From positions 1,711,445-1,717,339 of the forward strand of contig CP070840.1 in the NCBI GenBank assembly GCA_020342025.1: a stretch of 5,895 nt of DNA. Reading direction: 5' to 3'. The position numbers and the translations under genes are program-made. Source of the DNA: Deltaproteobacteria bacterium (GTDB lineage: Bacteria > Desulfobacterota > DSM-4660 > Desulfatiglandales > HGW-15). Of this stretch, positions 1 to 5,892 are shown one piece after another; position 1 is the stretch's first letter; each line of letters opens with the position of its first letter. The notes beneath the pieces were generated by a model. That model did not search any database. It was not told where the DNA came from and saw only the letters and a list, made by a program, of their open reading frames with translations.

Positions 1-2
1 AA

Positions 3-623
3 AAGCTCATTTTTACCAGTCCCCTCTTGCCTAAAGATATTCCAAACCTCACAAAGGAACTATCCTCTCGTCTCACCTCGGGTGTCATTACCACGCTTGA
101 CAGGCCTGATTACAAGACCGCACTCAAGATCCTCCAAAACAAGTCTGCCGAGCAAAACCTGGCGCTGTCTGAAGAAATACTTCATCTCTTCGCGAAACAT
201 CTGACCCAGGATATCCGTCAGATGGAGAGTGCCCTCAGGTGTCTAAAGGCCAAATCCGAACTCATGAAAGCCAAGATAAATCTGGACCTGGCCAAAGAGG
301 TGCTCAGATGCCATGTCTCTGATCAGGAATCGACCGCCATGGAAGATATTGAAAAGATTGTCTGCCGCTATTTCAAGATTGACCCGGTCGTGCTTCGGTC
401 AAAATCGAGGAAAAAGATCCACGCCTATCCTCGCAGTATCTACGTCTATCTCTGCCGCCATCATACGGAAGCAACTCTCGAAGATATAGGCAAATCCATT
501 CAACGAAATCACTCCACCGTCCTGTATGCTTCGGAAGTTATTGAACATAAGATAAGGGTGGACAATGAGGTGAAAAAACATGTAAACTTTCTCCGACAAA
601 GGCTACAAAGTACGACAAAATGA
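3..623 (+). CDS. DnaA-family protein, C-terminal part (5' end outside window)
   Basis: The reading frame is open to the left edge, so the TTG at 27 is not a real start. The first visible residues (KLIFTSPLLPKDIPNL) match the sensor-1 strand and following loop of DnaA AAA+ domains, which normally read like ivlTSDrpPkeIp. Next come the SRLTSGV segment, the lid helices and a sensor-2-like DIRQMESAL (usually NVRELEGAL). The rest is DnaA domain IV: a SRKK-x-PRSIYVYLCR stretch and a helix-turn-helix ending in QRNHSTVLYA (near 501-530). The family signature is GGRDHTTVIHA, so Arg, His and Thr are kept while GG, Asp and the second His have changed. DnaA binds DnaA boxes through this helix and opens oriC with ATP. 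The divergence suggests a paralogue with altered specificity, though it could be the main DnaA of a diverged lineage. Length and domain order of the visible part are normal. It overlaps the next gene by ATGA. Confidence 0.88.
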   Translation, partial: KLIFTSPLLPKDIPNLTKELSSRLTSGVITTLDRPDYKTALKILQNKSAEQNLALSEEILHLFAKHLTQDIRQMESALRCLKAKSELMKAKINLDLAKEVLRCHVSDQESTAMEDIEKIVCRYFKIDPVVLRSKSRKKIHAYPRSIYVYLCRHHTEATLEDIGKSIQRNHSTVLYASEVIEHKIRVDNEVKKHVNFLRQRLQSTTK

Positions 624-877
624 TTTCTCACGAGCCATTGCCGTTGAAAACCCTGGGCCTCTGGTCCCTATTCCTCCTTTTTGCCCTCCTTGCGGCCTAT
701 ATCATTTTTGCTGCAATCGTCTCTATCTGGGTCGGTCTGAGCCACGTCCAACAGGATGGATTCTGGATGCCCATCGTTGCTGGAATCCTCTCCATGATCT
801 TGGTCTTGTGGCCATTTTTTCGTCTTTCCAGGCTCATTCTCAATTCAATGAAAGAAAAGGATACGATCAACATTTAG
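620..877 (+). CDS. Small two-helix membrane protein, unknown function
   Basis: This is an 85-residue protein that I do not recognise. It has two strongly hydrophobic segments, about residues 13-40 and 48-70, joined by a short polar loop (SHVQQDG). The C-terminal tail is charged (KEKD), and there is no cleavable signal peptide or known motif. Basic residues after the second helix suggest that the C-terminus, and with it the N-terminus, lies in the cytoplasm. The ATG overlaps the stop codon of the DnaA-like gene (ATGA at 620-623), and the only Shine-Dalgarno-like bases (AAAGG, 598-602) are too far upstream. Translation is therefore probably coupled to the upstream gene. Coupling argues that it is a real gene and that both proteins are made together, but a functional link is inference. 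No terminator-like hairpin follows in the 26 bases before the convergent gene. Confidence 0.7.
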   Translation: MISHEPLPLKTLGLWSLFLLFALLAAYIIFAAIVSIWVGLSHVQQDGFWMPIVAGILSMILVLWPFFRLSRLILNSMKEKDTINI

Positions 878-903
878 ACCAATACCTCTCTCCCGCAAAG
901 ATA

Positions 904-1086
904 TTACGAACCCTCTTCCTCGTAAAAAGATCTCAAGAACTCCTCATCCTTCGGGGACAGATTGAATCTTAATGCAGCCGCCGCAATAAGCCCTGGAATG
1001 GAGCTATTTTCATTTTCCTGTCTTTCTGCAGAGATCCACCTGATGGCCTGTCGGAGTTGCTCCCCTTTTGGCTGGATTGTCGCCAT
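904..1086 (-). CDS. Conserved-looking 60-residue protein, unknown function
   Basis: The protein begins MATIQPKGEQLRQAIRWIS and is 60 residues long. The frame is open further upstream, to an ATG at 1200. The inner ATG at 1086 is preferred because it has a strong Shine-Dalgarno sequence eight bases ahead and because the upstream translation looks like non-coding sequence. The protein is soluble, mostly helical and charged: an N-terminal helix rich in Arg, Gln and Glu, then a hydrophobic IPGLIAAAALRFNL segment, an LSPKDEEFLRSFY helix and an acidic end. I recall similar short proteins of the pattern (M)xTIQPxGExLRkAvxWISexR...LSPxDxEFL from deltaproteobacterial genomes, but cannot verify this here. 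No function is known to me. It is convergent with the small membrane protein gene (26-base gap) and divergent from the large membrane protein gene. Confidence 0.75.
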   Translation of the reverse strand: MATIQPKGEQLRQAIRWISAERQENENSSIPGLIAAAALRFNLSPKDEEFLRSFYEEEGS

Positions 1087-1094
1087 ATGGAATT

Positions 1095-1103
1095 CCCCCC
1101 TTT
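1095..1103 (-). promoter_or_regulatory. Ribosome binding site that sets the start of the 60-residue gene
   Basis: Read on the minus strand this is AAAGGGGGG, eight bases before the ATG at 1086-1084. No comparable site precedes the longer alternative start at 1200, so it decides between the two. Confidence 0.6.
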
Positions 1104-1219
1104 CGGAATTGACACTATCCAAAGTTGGTCCTGAACGCTGAATTAATCTTAATGATATCTGTGGATTTTTCCATAAGAAAATTAAGGGTCCCCTTGCCAC
1201 CCAGTTGGATTTTTTGAGA

Positions 1220-1248
1220 TTGCAGAGATGAATGATTGGTCGTATATT
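1220..1248 (+). promoter_or_regulatory. Possible promoter for the ten-helix membrane protein gene
   Basis: TTGCAG (1220-1225) and TATATT (1243-1248) are separated by 17 bases. The -10 hexamer matches the sigma-70 consensus at five of six positions, but the -35 matches at only three. Transcription would start near 1255, leaving a leader of only about ten bases before the ATG at 1265, so translation would be nearly leaderless. This fits the absence of a clear Shine-Dalgarno sequence there, but the call rests on hexamer matching alone. Confidence 0.25.
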
Positions 1249-1264
1249 CCCGGATTAAGTGGAC

Positions 1265-2359
1265 ATGAAAAAGACTCTCTTTAAATGCTCTTTGTTCACA
1301 ACGATGTTGTTGGGACTTCCTATGCTGGGTATTATACTCTCCAACAAGGAGATCACCACCTACCTGGAGTTTCCTCCTCTTACCTCTTACGTGAAGCATG
1401 CCCCCTTTTCCTGGCCCGTTTTCTTGGGCTACACGATTTTTGTGCTGGCCGTGGTAAGTCCTTTCCTCATGGGGGTAATAAGGGTAAGAGCCGGGAAAAG
1501 GGATACGCCATCACATGCTTTTCCATTCCCCTGGTGGGGAGGTTTCGGCATCCTATTAGGCCTCGTCGCATGGATATTAGCCTGGAGCCGGTTTGACTGG
1601 TTTTTCAGATTTCAGCCCCATACTTTCACCCCTTTGTGGTTAGCCTATATCATCACCATCAATGCCCTGACATACCATCGAACTGGCCATTGCATGATGC
1701 GCGACCGTCCCCACGCTTTTTTCCTGCTCTTTCCCGTAAGTGCAGCCTTTTGGTGGTTCTTTGAATACCTTAACCGGTTCGTACAGAACTGGTACTACGT
1801 GGGGGCCCAATTCGGTCCATGGGAGTATTTTTGGTACGCCACGCTGCCCTTCTCAACCGTTCTCCCCGCTGTCATGGCAACCCAAGACTGGCTGCTCAGT
1901 TTCTCCTGGCCAAGGAGGAAATTCCAGAACTCCTTATCCATCAAATTCAATCGGCCAAAAAGGTTAGCCTGGGCCATTCTTTTCATTACAGGTGCTGGGC
2001 TAGGAGGCATCGGCGTCTGGCCCAACCACCTCTTTCCTCTCCTCTGGATATCTCCTCTGCTCATTATCGTCTCCCTTCAAAGTGTTTTTGGAGATGGCCA
2101 CATCTTTTCACGTGTTCCTCATGGAGACTGGCACCTTGTGTTTACCGCCAGCCTGGCGGCCCTCATATGTGGTTTCTTTTGGGAAATGTGGAATTACTAC
2201 AGCCTGGCCAAATGGAGCTACAGCATCCCTTTCGTCCATCGCTACCAGGTATTTGAGATGCCCATTCTGGGATACGCAGGCTATCTCCCCTTTGGCCTGG
2301 AATGTGCGGTAATCGCCCACATATTCACGGGAAAAGAAGGGCTTTGCTGTCCGAAATAG
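1265..2359 (+). CDS. Ten-helix membrane protein with internally duplicated four-helix unit
   Basis: This protein has about 364 residues and I do not recognise its function. Residue numbers count from the alternative GTG start at 1259, two codons upstream; neither start has a good Shine-Dalgarno sequence. Hydrophobic segments fall near 9-28, 52-76, 91-112, 122-140, 152-172, 187-207, 236-254, 258-277, 291-314 and 334-356. Helices 3-6 and 7-10 look like two copies of one unit. Shared landmarks are PLW (125-127) with PLLW (260-263), GH (143-144) with GH (280-281), FFEYLN (167-172) with FWEMWN (307-312), WYY (178-180) with WSY (319-321), WE (188-189) with FE (332-333), and LPF (196-198) with LPF (343-345). 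Membrane-embedded Glu, His, Trp and Tyr kept in both copies suggest a binding or catalytic site rather than a simple anchor. The E-rich, aromatic two-unit plan recalls lycopene-cyclase-type membrane proteins, but I cannot claim that homology. It is monocistronic as far as can be seen. Confidence 0.85.
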   Translation: MKKTLFKCSLFTTMLLGLPMLGIILSNKEITTYLEFPPLTSYVKHAPFSWPVFLGYTIFVLAVVSPFLMGVIRVRAGKRDTPSHAFPFPWWGGFGILLGLVAWILAWSRFDWFFRFQPHTFTPLWLAYIITINALTYHRTGHCMMRDRPHAFFLLFPVSAAFWWFFEYLNRFVQNWYYVGAQFGPWEYFWYATLPFSTVLPAVMATQDWLLSFSWPRRKFQNSLSIKFNRPKRLAWAILFITGAGLGGIGVWPNHLFPLLWISPLLIIVSLQSVFGDGHIFSRVPHGDWHLVFTASLAALICGFFWEMWNYYSLAKWSYSIPFVHRYQVFEMPILGYAGYLPFGLECAVIAHIFTGKEGLCCPK

Positions 2360-2374
2360 ATTCGCGTCCACCGA

Positions 2375-2436
2375 CCCTTCCCGGTTCGGCCTGCGTAGTC
2401 TTAGCGACTACGGCGAAATAGGCCGAGAGGGAGGGG
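2375..2436 (+). other. Long three-tier hairpin in the spacer before the threonine dehydratase gene
   Basis: Three nested inverted repeats are visible. The inner stem is CGTAGTC (2394-2400) with GACTACG (2406-2412) around the loop TTAGC. The middle stem is TCGGCCT (2386-2392) with AGGCCGA (2420-2426), an exact 7-base match. The outer stem is CCCTTCCC (2375-2382) with GGGAGGGG (2429-2436), eight pairs including one G-U. The internal loops are asymmetric: one base against seven between inner and middle stems, and three against two between middle and outer. No T-run follows on either strand, so it is not a classical intrinsic terminator. It could be a structured RNA, an mRNA 3'-end stabiliser for the membrane protein gene, or a dispersed palindromic repeat. 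It lies 16 bases after the upstream stop codon and 165 bases before the next start. Confidence 0.65.
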
Positions 2437-2482
2437 AAACCAGGGCAAGCCTAAAGAACGGAAGAATGGATGAGATTTGCAA

Positions 2483-2510
2483 TTGATAGAACTTGAAAAG
2501 GGTTTTTATT
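2483..2510 (+). promoter_or_regulatory. Possible promoter for the threonine dehydratase gene
   Basis: TTGATA (2483-2488) is followed after 16 bases by TTTATT (2505-2510), which matches the -10 consensus at four of six positions. An overlapping alternative is TTGAAA (2493-2498) with TAATAC (2513-2518), but its 14-base spacer is too short. The stretch from 2480 to 2525 is clearly AT-rich compared with its surroundings, as expected of a promoter. No T-box, regulatory leader peptide or other attenuator is visible between here and the gene. Confidence 0.3.
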
Positions 2511-2601
2511 GTTAATACTTTTGAGTGAGAACCCTATTTTTTAGACCTCTTTTCAAAGATCAGTTTCTATCCTTTGACCCAGATATGAAAGGAGGGGTGA
2601 C

Positions 2602-3813
2602 ATGGAACCAGACTTCGAGCAAATTCAACTCGCCCAAAAAAGGTTCAAGGGGATTATTCCCTCTTCACCTCTTATCCGGGCCCGATATCTCAGCGAAACA
2701 CTGGGCTCAGAGATCTTTCTCAAGCTAGAAAACCTCCAGGAAACAGGATCATTTAAGGTGAGGGGAGCCTACAATCGCCTTCTTCAATTGGGTCCCAAAG
2801 AAAGGGAGCGGGGCGTCGTCGCCGCATCGGCGGGTAACCACGCCCAGGGTGTGGCCTGGGCGGCCAAAAAGTTGGGTATTGGCGCGACCATCGTCATGCC
2901 TGAAGAAGTATCCATAAAGAAACTGATGGCTGTGAAGGAATATGGAACGAAGATTATCCTTTATGGACCCAATTATGATGAAGCATACGCCCGTGCTGTT
3001 GCGCTCTCAAAGGAGACGCGAAAGATCTTAATTCCTGCCTTTGATGATCCCTACGTTATTGCGGGCCAGGGAACGATCGGGCTCGAGATTTCCCGCCTGT
3101 TACAAAAAGATACGGCTATCGTGGTGCCTGTGGGAGGGGGTGGACTCATCTCCGGCGTTGCCATTTGTGCAAAGTCCCTCTGTCCAGAGGTCCGTATCAT
3201 CGGTGTCCAAGCCAATTGTTGTCCCTCAGCCATCCACTCTTTAGATCAAGAAAGACCCGTGGCCGTGGAGGTGACGCCCACACTGGCCGATGGAATTGCC
3301 ATAAAAAAACCTGGGGACCTGACTTTTCCCATCTTGCAAAGGTATGTGGATGAGATGGCGGGCGTAGATGAAGAGGGGATTGCGGGGGCCATTATGACCC
3401 TTTTGGAGAAGGTAAATATTGTTGTTGAAGGGGCAGGGGCCACACCCCTTGCAGCCCTCGTGGACCATAAGGTCTCGACCAAGGCGAAACGCTATGTCCT
3501 GGTGATCAGCGGCGGCAACATTGAGACGGGTATGATTGATCGCATCCTCCAGAAAGGCTCGGTCAAGATGGGGAGACTCATCCGGATCGAGGTCAATCTT
3601 TTGGACGTTCCAGGCTCCCTTTGGGGTCTCCTGGGCATCATTGCCGAAGAGAAGGCGAATATCCTGCATATTTTCCATGATCGTCTTGCCCTGGACAATC
3701 CTATCGGGGTCTCCCGGGTGAAGCTAAACCTGGAGACGAGAGGGCGTGAACATGCAAAGGATATCCTGGTCAGACTCAGACAAGAAGGATACAAGGTAAG
3801 AAAGATACTCTAG
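2602..3813 (+). CDS. ilvA: Threonine ammonia-lyase (threonine dehydratase) with C-terminal ACT domain
   Basis: This 403-residue PLP enzyme of fold type II deaminates L-threonine to 2-oxobutanoate and ammonia in the cytoplasm, the first committed step from threonine to isoleucine. Visible motifs are ETGSFKVRGA with the PLP lysine at residue 52, the substrate loop SAGNHAQG (76-83), the PLP-phosphate loop GGGGLISG (178-185), EGAGA (277-281) and SGGN (303-306). Residues about 324-403 form one ACT domain (RIEVNLLDVPGSL, then a helix and strand pattern). This matches the roughly 400-residue threonine ammonia-lyase class with a single ACT domain, rather than the E. coli IlvA type of about 510 residues with a two-part regulatory domain. 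The ACT domain suggests allosteric control by an amino acid, classically isoleucine or valine; the ligand is inferred. The start is supported by GGAGG six bases ahead. No other ilv gene is in the window, so a biosynthetic or catabolic role cannot be decided. Confidence 0.95.
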   Translation: MEPDFEQIQLAQKRFKGIIPSSPLIRARYLSETLGSEIFLKLENLQETGSFKVRGAYNRLLQLGPKERERGVVAASAGNHAQGVAWAAKKLGIGATIVMPEEVSIKKLMAVKEYGTKIILYGPNYDEAYARAVALSKETRKILIPAFDDPYVIAGQGTIGLEISRLLQKDTAIVVPVGGGGLISGVAICAKSLCPEVRIIGVQANCCPSAIHSLDQERPVAVEVTPTLADGIAIKKPGDLTFPILQRYVDEMAGVDEEGIAGAIMTLLEKVNIVVEGAGATPLAALVDHKVSTKAKRYVLVISGGNIETGMIDRILQKGSVKMGRLIRIEVNLLDVPGSLWGLLGIIAEEKANILHIFHDRLALDNPIGVSRVKLNLETRGREHAKDILVRLRQEGYKVRKIL

Positions 3814-3858
3814 CGACGCTTCGCCTCCCGGCTCCGGGAACACGAACAGATGCGGGAT

Positions 3859-3907
3859 CCGCCATGTGGCCTGCCCGCCATACCTCTAACGCAGGCGAGG
3901 ATGGCGG
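3859..3907 (+). repeat. Palindromic repeat-like element before the radical SAM gene
   Basis: CCGCCAT (3859-3865) pairs exactly with ATGGCGG (3901-3907), and inside it GCCTGC (3869-3874) pairs with GCAGGC (3891-3896). The loop carries a second direct copy of CCGCCAT (3875-3881), which could pair with the same ATGGCGG and give an alternative fold. No T-run follows. The architecture resembles dispersed REP-like spacer elements. Whether other copies exist in the genome cannot be seen here. It lies in the 259-base gap after the threonine dehydratase gene, which otherwise holds only the open but doubtful upstream extension of the radical SAM frame. Confidence 0.55.
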
Positions 3908-4072
3908 CGATGCTCAGTGGAATCTTTTTTTAGATATCGTCTTGAAGGAATGGGCCATCGCTCAGTGGATGCGAAGACACGATCTTCTAGTATTGAAATT
4001 TATGGTACAGCGCACCAGCATGCTTTGGAGATATCCGGAATACTAACGAATCTCTTTAAGAAGCTGAACGAG

Positions 4073-5104
4073 ATGTTCGCACCGCTGCATTTTGACTGCA
4101 TTCAAGTGGAGGTGTCGTCGGTGTGCAACGCCTCATGCCCCTATTGTGTGCAGGCTTGCTATAAGGACCATTGGGAAGGTGGCCTTATGGACATGCGCAC
4201 CTTTGCGCGTTTGGAGCCAGGCTTCAGCATGGCCGACATGGTCTTTCTGCAGGGTTGGGGTGAACCCCTTCTGCATCCCAAATTCTGGCAGATGGTGAGA
4301 AGGGTCAAATCTTCAGGAGTCAAAGTGGGATTTACCACAAACGGCACGCGGCTTGACGTGGATGACCTTTCCCAATTGCTAGATTCTGGTGTGGACATTA
4401 TGGGTGTCAGTCTCGCGGGAATCGCCCCCGACACCCATGAGCGCCTCAGAAAAGGATGTGATTTTGGACACGTGGACGCGGCGCTAAGAAAACTGAAAGA
4501 AATGAAGGAAGGGCACCACAGCAAGGGCCCTCGCGTACACATCGCGTTCATGTTATTGCGATCCAACCGGCATGAACTGGAACAGCTTCCCCGTCGGGCT
4601 GCAGAGTGGGGGGTGCGTCAGATCGTGGTGAGCCATCTGAATCTTATTGGGAGTGAGGCGATGCAGGAGGAATCCTTACTGGCCCACCCAGAGCTTTGGC
4701 TCGAGGTGGCGGCGAGTTTGGAGAGGGCAAAAGAGCAGGCAGCGGAAAGGGGTATTGAGCTCTATTATCATGCACCAGAGTTGGAAAAGCCCTGCCCCCT
4801 CTGTACCGAAAATGTACTCAGGGCCTGCTTTGTTTCCTACCGAGGCAATGTGTCGCCCTGTGTCGCAACAAACCTAAGTGTCAAGGAGGGAGCAGCCCCT
4901 CTCTATTATTTCAATGATCAGGCCTACCCCCTGGAGAATTACATCTTCGGCAACATCAATGAAAGTTCTTTGCGGGAGATCTGGAACTCTCCTAAGGCGA
5001 GCAAGTTCCGCGCGGATTTTGAGAAACGTCTAGAAATGGAGGACCCGGGTATGCGTTGCTTGGCTGCGCCCTGTCAGCACTGCTACAAGCTCTTGGAACG
5101 ATGA
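4073..5104 (+). CDS. Radical SAM protein with C-terminal SPASM-type cysteine region
   Basis: From ATG 4073 the protein has 343 residues. A radical SAM core opens with CNASCPYC (Cys 18, 22, 25), the ligands of the [4Fe-4S] cluster that cleaves S-adenosylmethionine. It is followed by GWGEPLLHP (61-69, the GGEP-like SAM contact), a TTNGTRL strand (88-94) and DIMGVSLAG (108-116). The C-terminal part has cysteines at 241, 244, 252, 263, 329, 334 and 337, and the phrase FGNINESSLREIWNS typical of SPASM domains, which bind one or two extra clusters. Such proteins modify peptides or enzymes, or mature cofactors. The wording of the core reminds me of maturases found beside tungsten aldehyde oxidoreductases, but no such enzyme gene is in the window, so the substrate is unknown. 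The frame is open upstream to a GTG at 3917, which would add 52 residues. I chose 4073 because the core begins soon after it, but neither start has a good ribosome site. Confidence 0.88.
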   Translation: MFAPLHFDCIQVEVSSVCNASCPYCVQACYKDHWEGGLMDMRTFARLEPGFSMADMVFLQGWGEPLLHPKFWQMVRRVKSSGVKVGFTTNGTRLDVDDLSQLLDSGVDIMGVSLAGIAPDTHERLRKGCDFGHVDAALRKLKEMKEGHHSKGPRVHIAFMLLRSNRHELEQLPRRAAEWGVRQIVVSHLNLIGSEAMQEESLLAHPELWLEVAASLERAKEQAAERGIELYYHAPELEKPCPLCTENVLRACFVSYRGNVSPCVATNLSVKEGAAPLYYFNDQAYPLENYIFGNINESSLREIWNSPKASKFRADFEKRLEMEDPGMRCLAAPCQHCYKLLER

Positions 5105-5892
5105 GGGAGGGAGACGGATACTTCACCGCTAATGATTTTTCTTTCCTTCCCGGCGTTATCTTGGATAACCAGCGCCCCATTGCGATCGATGCGCAGGGCC
5201 TTTCCATGGGTCTTTTCCTTGGGAGACACGATCTCCACATTCCGCCCTATGATCATGGAAGCCTCGTTCCATGTCCTGTAAAAATCTTCTATCCGTCCTG
5301 ACAAAACCTGCCCGTAGTAAATCTCAAATGTCATCAAAATGCTGACCAACAAATCGTTTCTGGAGATCTTAGACCCTGTTTCCGCCAGAATGCTTGTGGC
5401 GGGATTGGAGTCCTCTTGTGTCTGATCCGGGCTCCAGTTCACATTCAGACCAAGGCCGAGGACAACATAGTCGATGTCTTCATGACTCATGGAGAACTCC
5501 GTGAGAATGCCCCCCAATTTCTTGCCCGCCACAAATAGGTCATTGGGCCATTTGATCGCCGATGTGAGACCGGTCCTGCTCCTGATGGCCTCAATGGTGG
5601 CCAGGGCCAAGATCATCGTGGTAACGAAAACCTGATCCTTGTGGATTTTAGGCCTCAGCAGAAGGGAAAAGAGGAGATTCACATACCCCGGTGAAACCCA
5701 GCGCCTTCCCATTCTCCCCCTGCCCGCTCTCTGCTCCTCAGTCAGGACCAGGGTTCCTTCGGGTGCCCCTTGGGCTGCCAGCTCTTTCGCTACTGTGTTT
5801 GTGGAATCCAGGGACCGCTGGAATATGATGTTCTGGGCAAACAGGGATGAGCCCAATTTATCGAGGATGGTGTGAGGATGAATGGAATCCAT
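5083..5892 (-). CDS. birA: Biotin-[acetyl-CoA carboxylase] ligase (biotin-protein ligase); N-terminus possibly outside window
   Basis: The enzyme makes biotinyl-5'-AMP from biotin and ATP and transfers biotin to the lysine of carrier proteins such as AccB. Visible in 269 residues: SLDSTN (27-32), the biotin/ATP loop GRGRMGRRW (57-65), KWPND (114-118), the K-K-LGGIL segment (124-130) and GLGLNVN (146-152), then a C-terminal SH3-like domain (about 213-260) ending in SGEVSV. All catalytic motifs are intact. The ATG at 5892-5890 is only three bases from the window edge and the frame is still open there, so two cases remain. Either this is the true start of a ligase without a repressor domain, or an N-terminal winged-helix DNA-binding domain, as in E. 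coli BirA, lies beyond the edge. The segment before SLDSTN resembles the linker that normally follows such a domain. Its 3' end overlaps the radical SAM gene. Confidence 0.95.
   Translation of the reverse strand: MDSIHPHTILDKLGSSLFAQNIIFQRSLDSTNTVAKELAAQGAPEGTLVLTEEQRAGRGRMGRRWVSPGYVNLLFSLLLRPKIHKDQVFVTTMILALATIEAIRSRTGLTSAIKWPNDLFVAGKKLGGILTEFSMSHEDIDYVVLGLGLNVNWSPDQTQEDSNPATSILAETGSKISRNDLLVSILMTFEIYYGQVLSGRIEDFYRTWNEASMIIGRNVEIVSPKEKTHGKALRIDRNGALVIQDNAGKERKIISGEVSVSLPHRSKSL

Noticed and set aside
1162..1173. Small dyad TGGA-TTTT-TCCA in the divergent spacer as an operator
   Set aside because: Four-base arms are common by chance and it is not positioned over a convincing promoter.
1152..1180. 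Minus-strand promoter for the 60-residue gene (TATCAT as -10)
   Set aside because: The -10 is good, but no -35 at 16 to 18 bases matches better than three of six positions, so it is not supported.
1115..1399. Minus-strand open frame across the divergent spacer
   Set aside because: It overlaps the start of the membrane protein gene and the upstream region of the 60-residue gene, and its translation resembles no protein family.
1819..2256. Open frame of 145 codons on the plus strand within the membrane protein gene
   Set aside because: It is out of frame with a well-supported membrane protein and shows no domain; its translation is low-complexity and rich in Pro, Arg and Ser.
2375..2436. Intrinsic terminator for the membrane protein gene
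   Set aside because: The hairpin is strong, but no T-run follows on the plus strand and no A-run precedes it for the minus strand.
2420..2475. Possible cyclic-di-GMP-I (GEMM) riboswitch, suggested by AAACCAGGGCAAGCC
   Set aside because: The bases only loosely resemble the GEMM core; the two conserved helices with the GNAA loop and receptor are not present in order.
2466..2486. Short ORF (MDEICN) as an attenuator leader peptide for ilvA
   Set aside because: It is not rich in Ile, Thr, Leu or Val, and no terminator/antiterminator pair lies between it and the gene.
3241..3678. Open frame of 145 codons on the minus strand within the threonine dehydratase gene
   Set aside because: It lies wholly antisense to a clearly conserved enzyme, has no recognisable motif and looks like a shadow of its codon bias.
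3826..3837. CCCGGCTCCGGG after the threonine dehydratase stop as a terminator
   Set aside because: The stem is only four to five pairs with a tiny loop and no T-run follows.
4159..4566. Open frame of 135 codons on the minus strand within the radical SAM gene
   Set aside because: It is antisense to the conserved radical SAM core and its composition (many Ser, Pro, Arg) is typical of a shadow frame.
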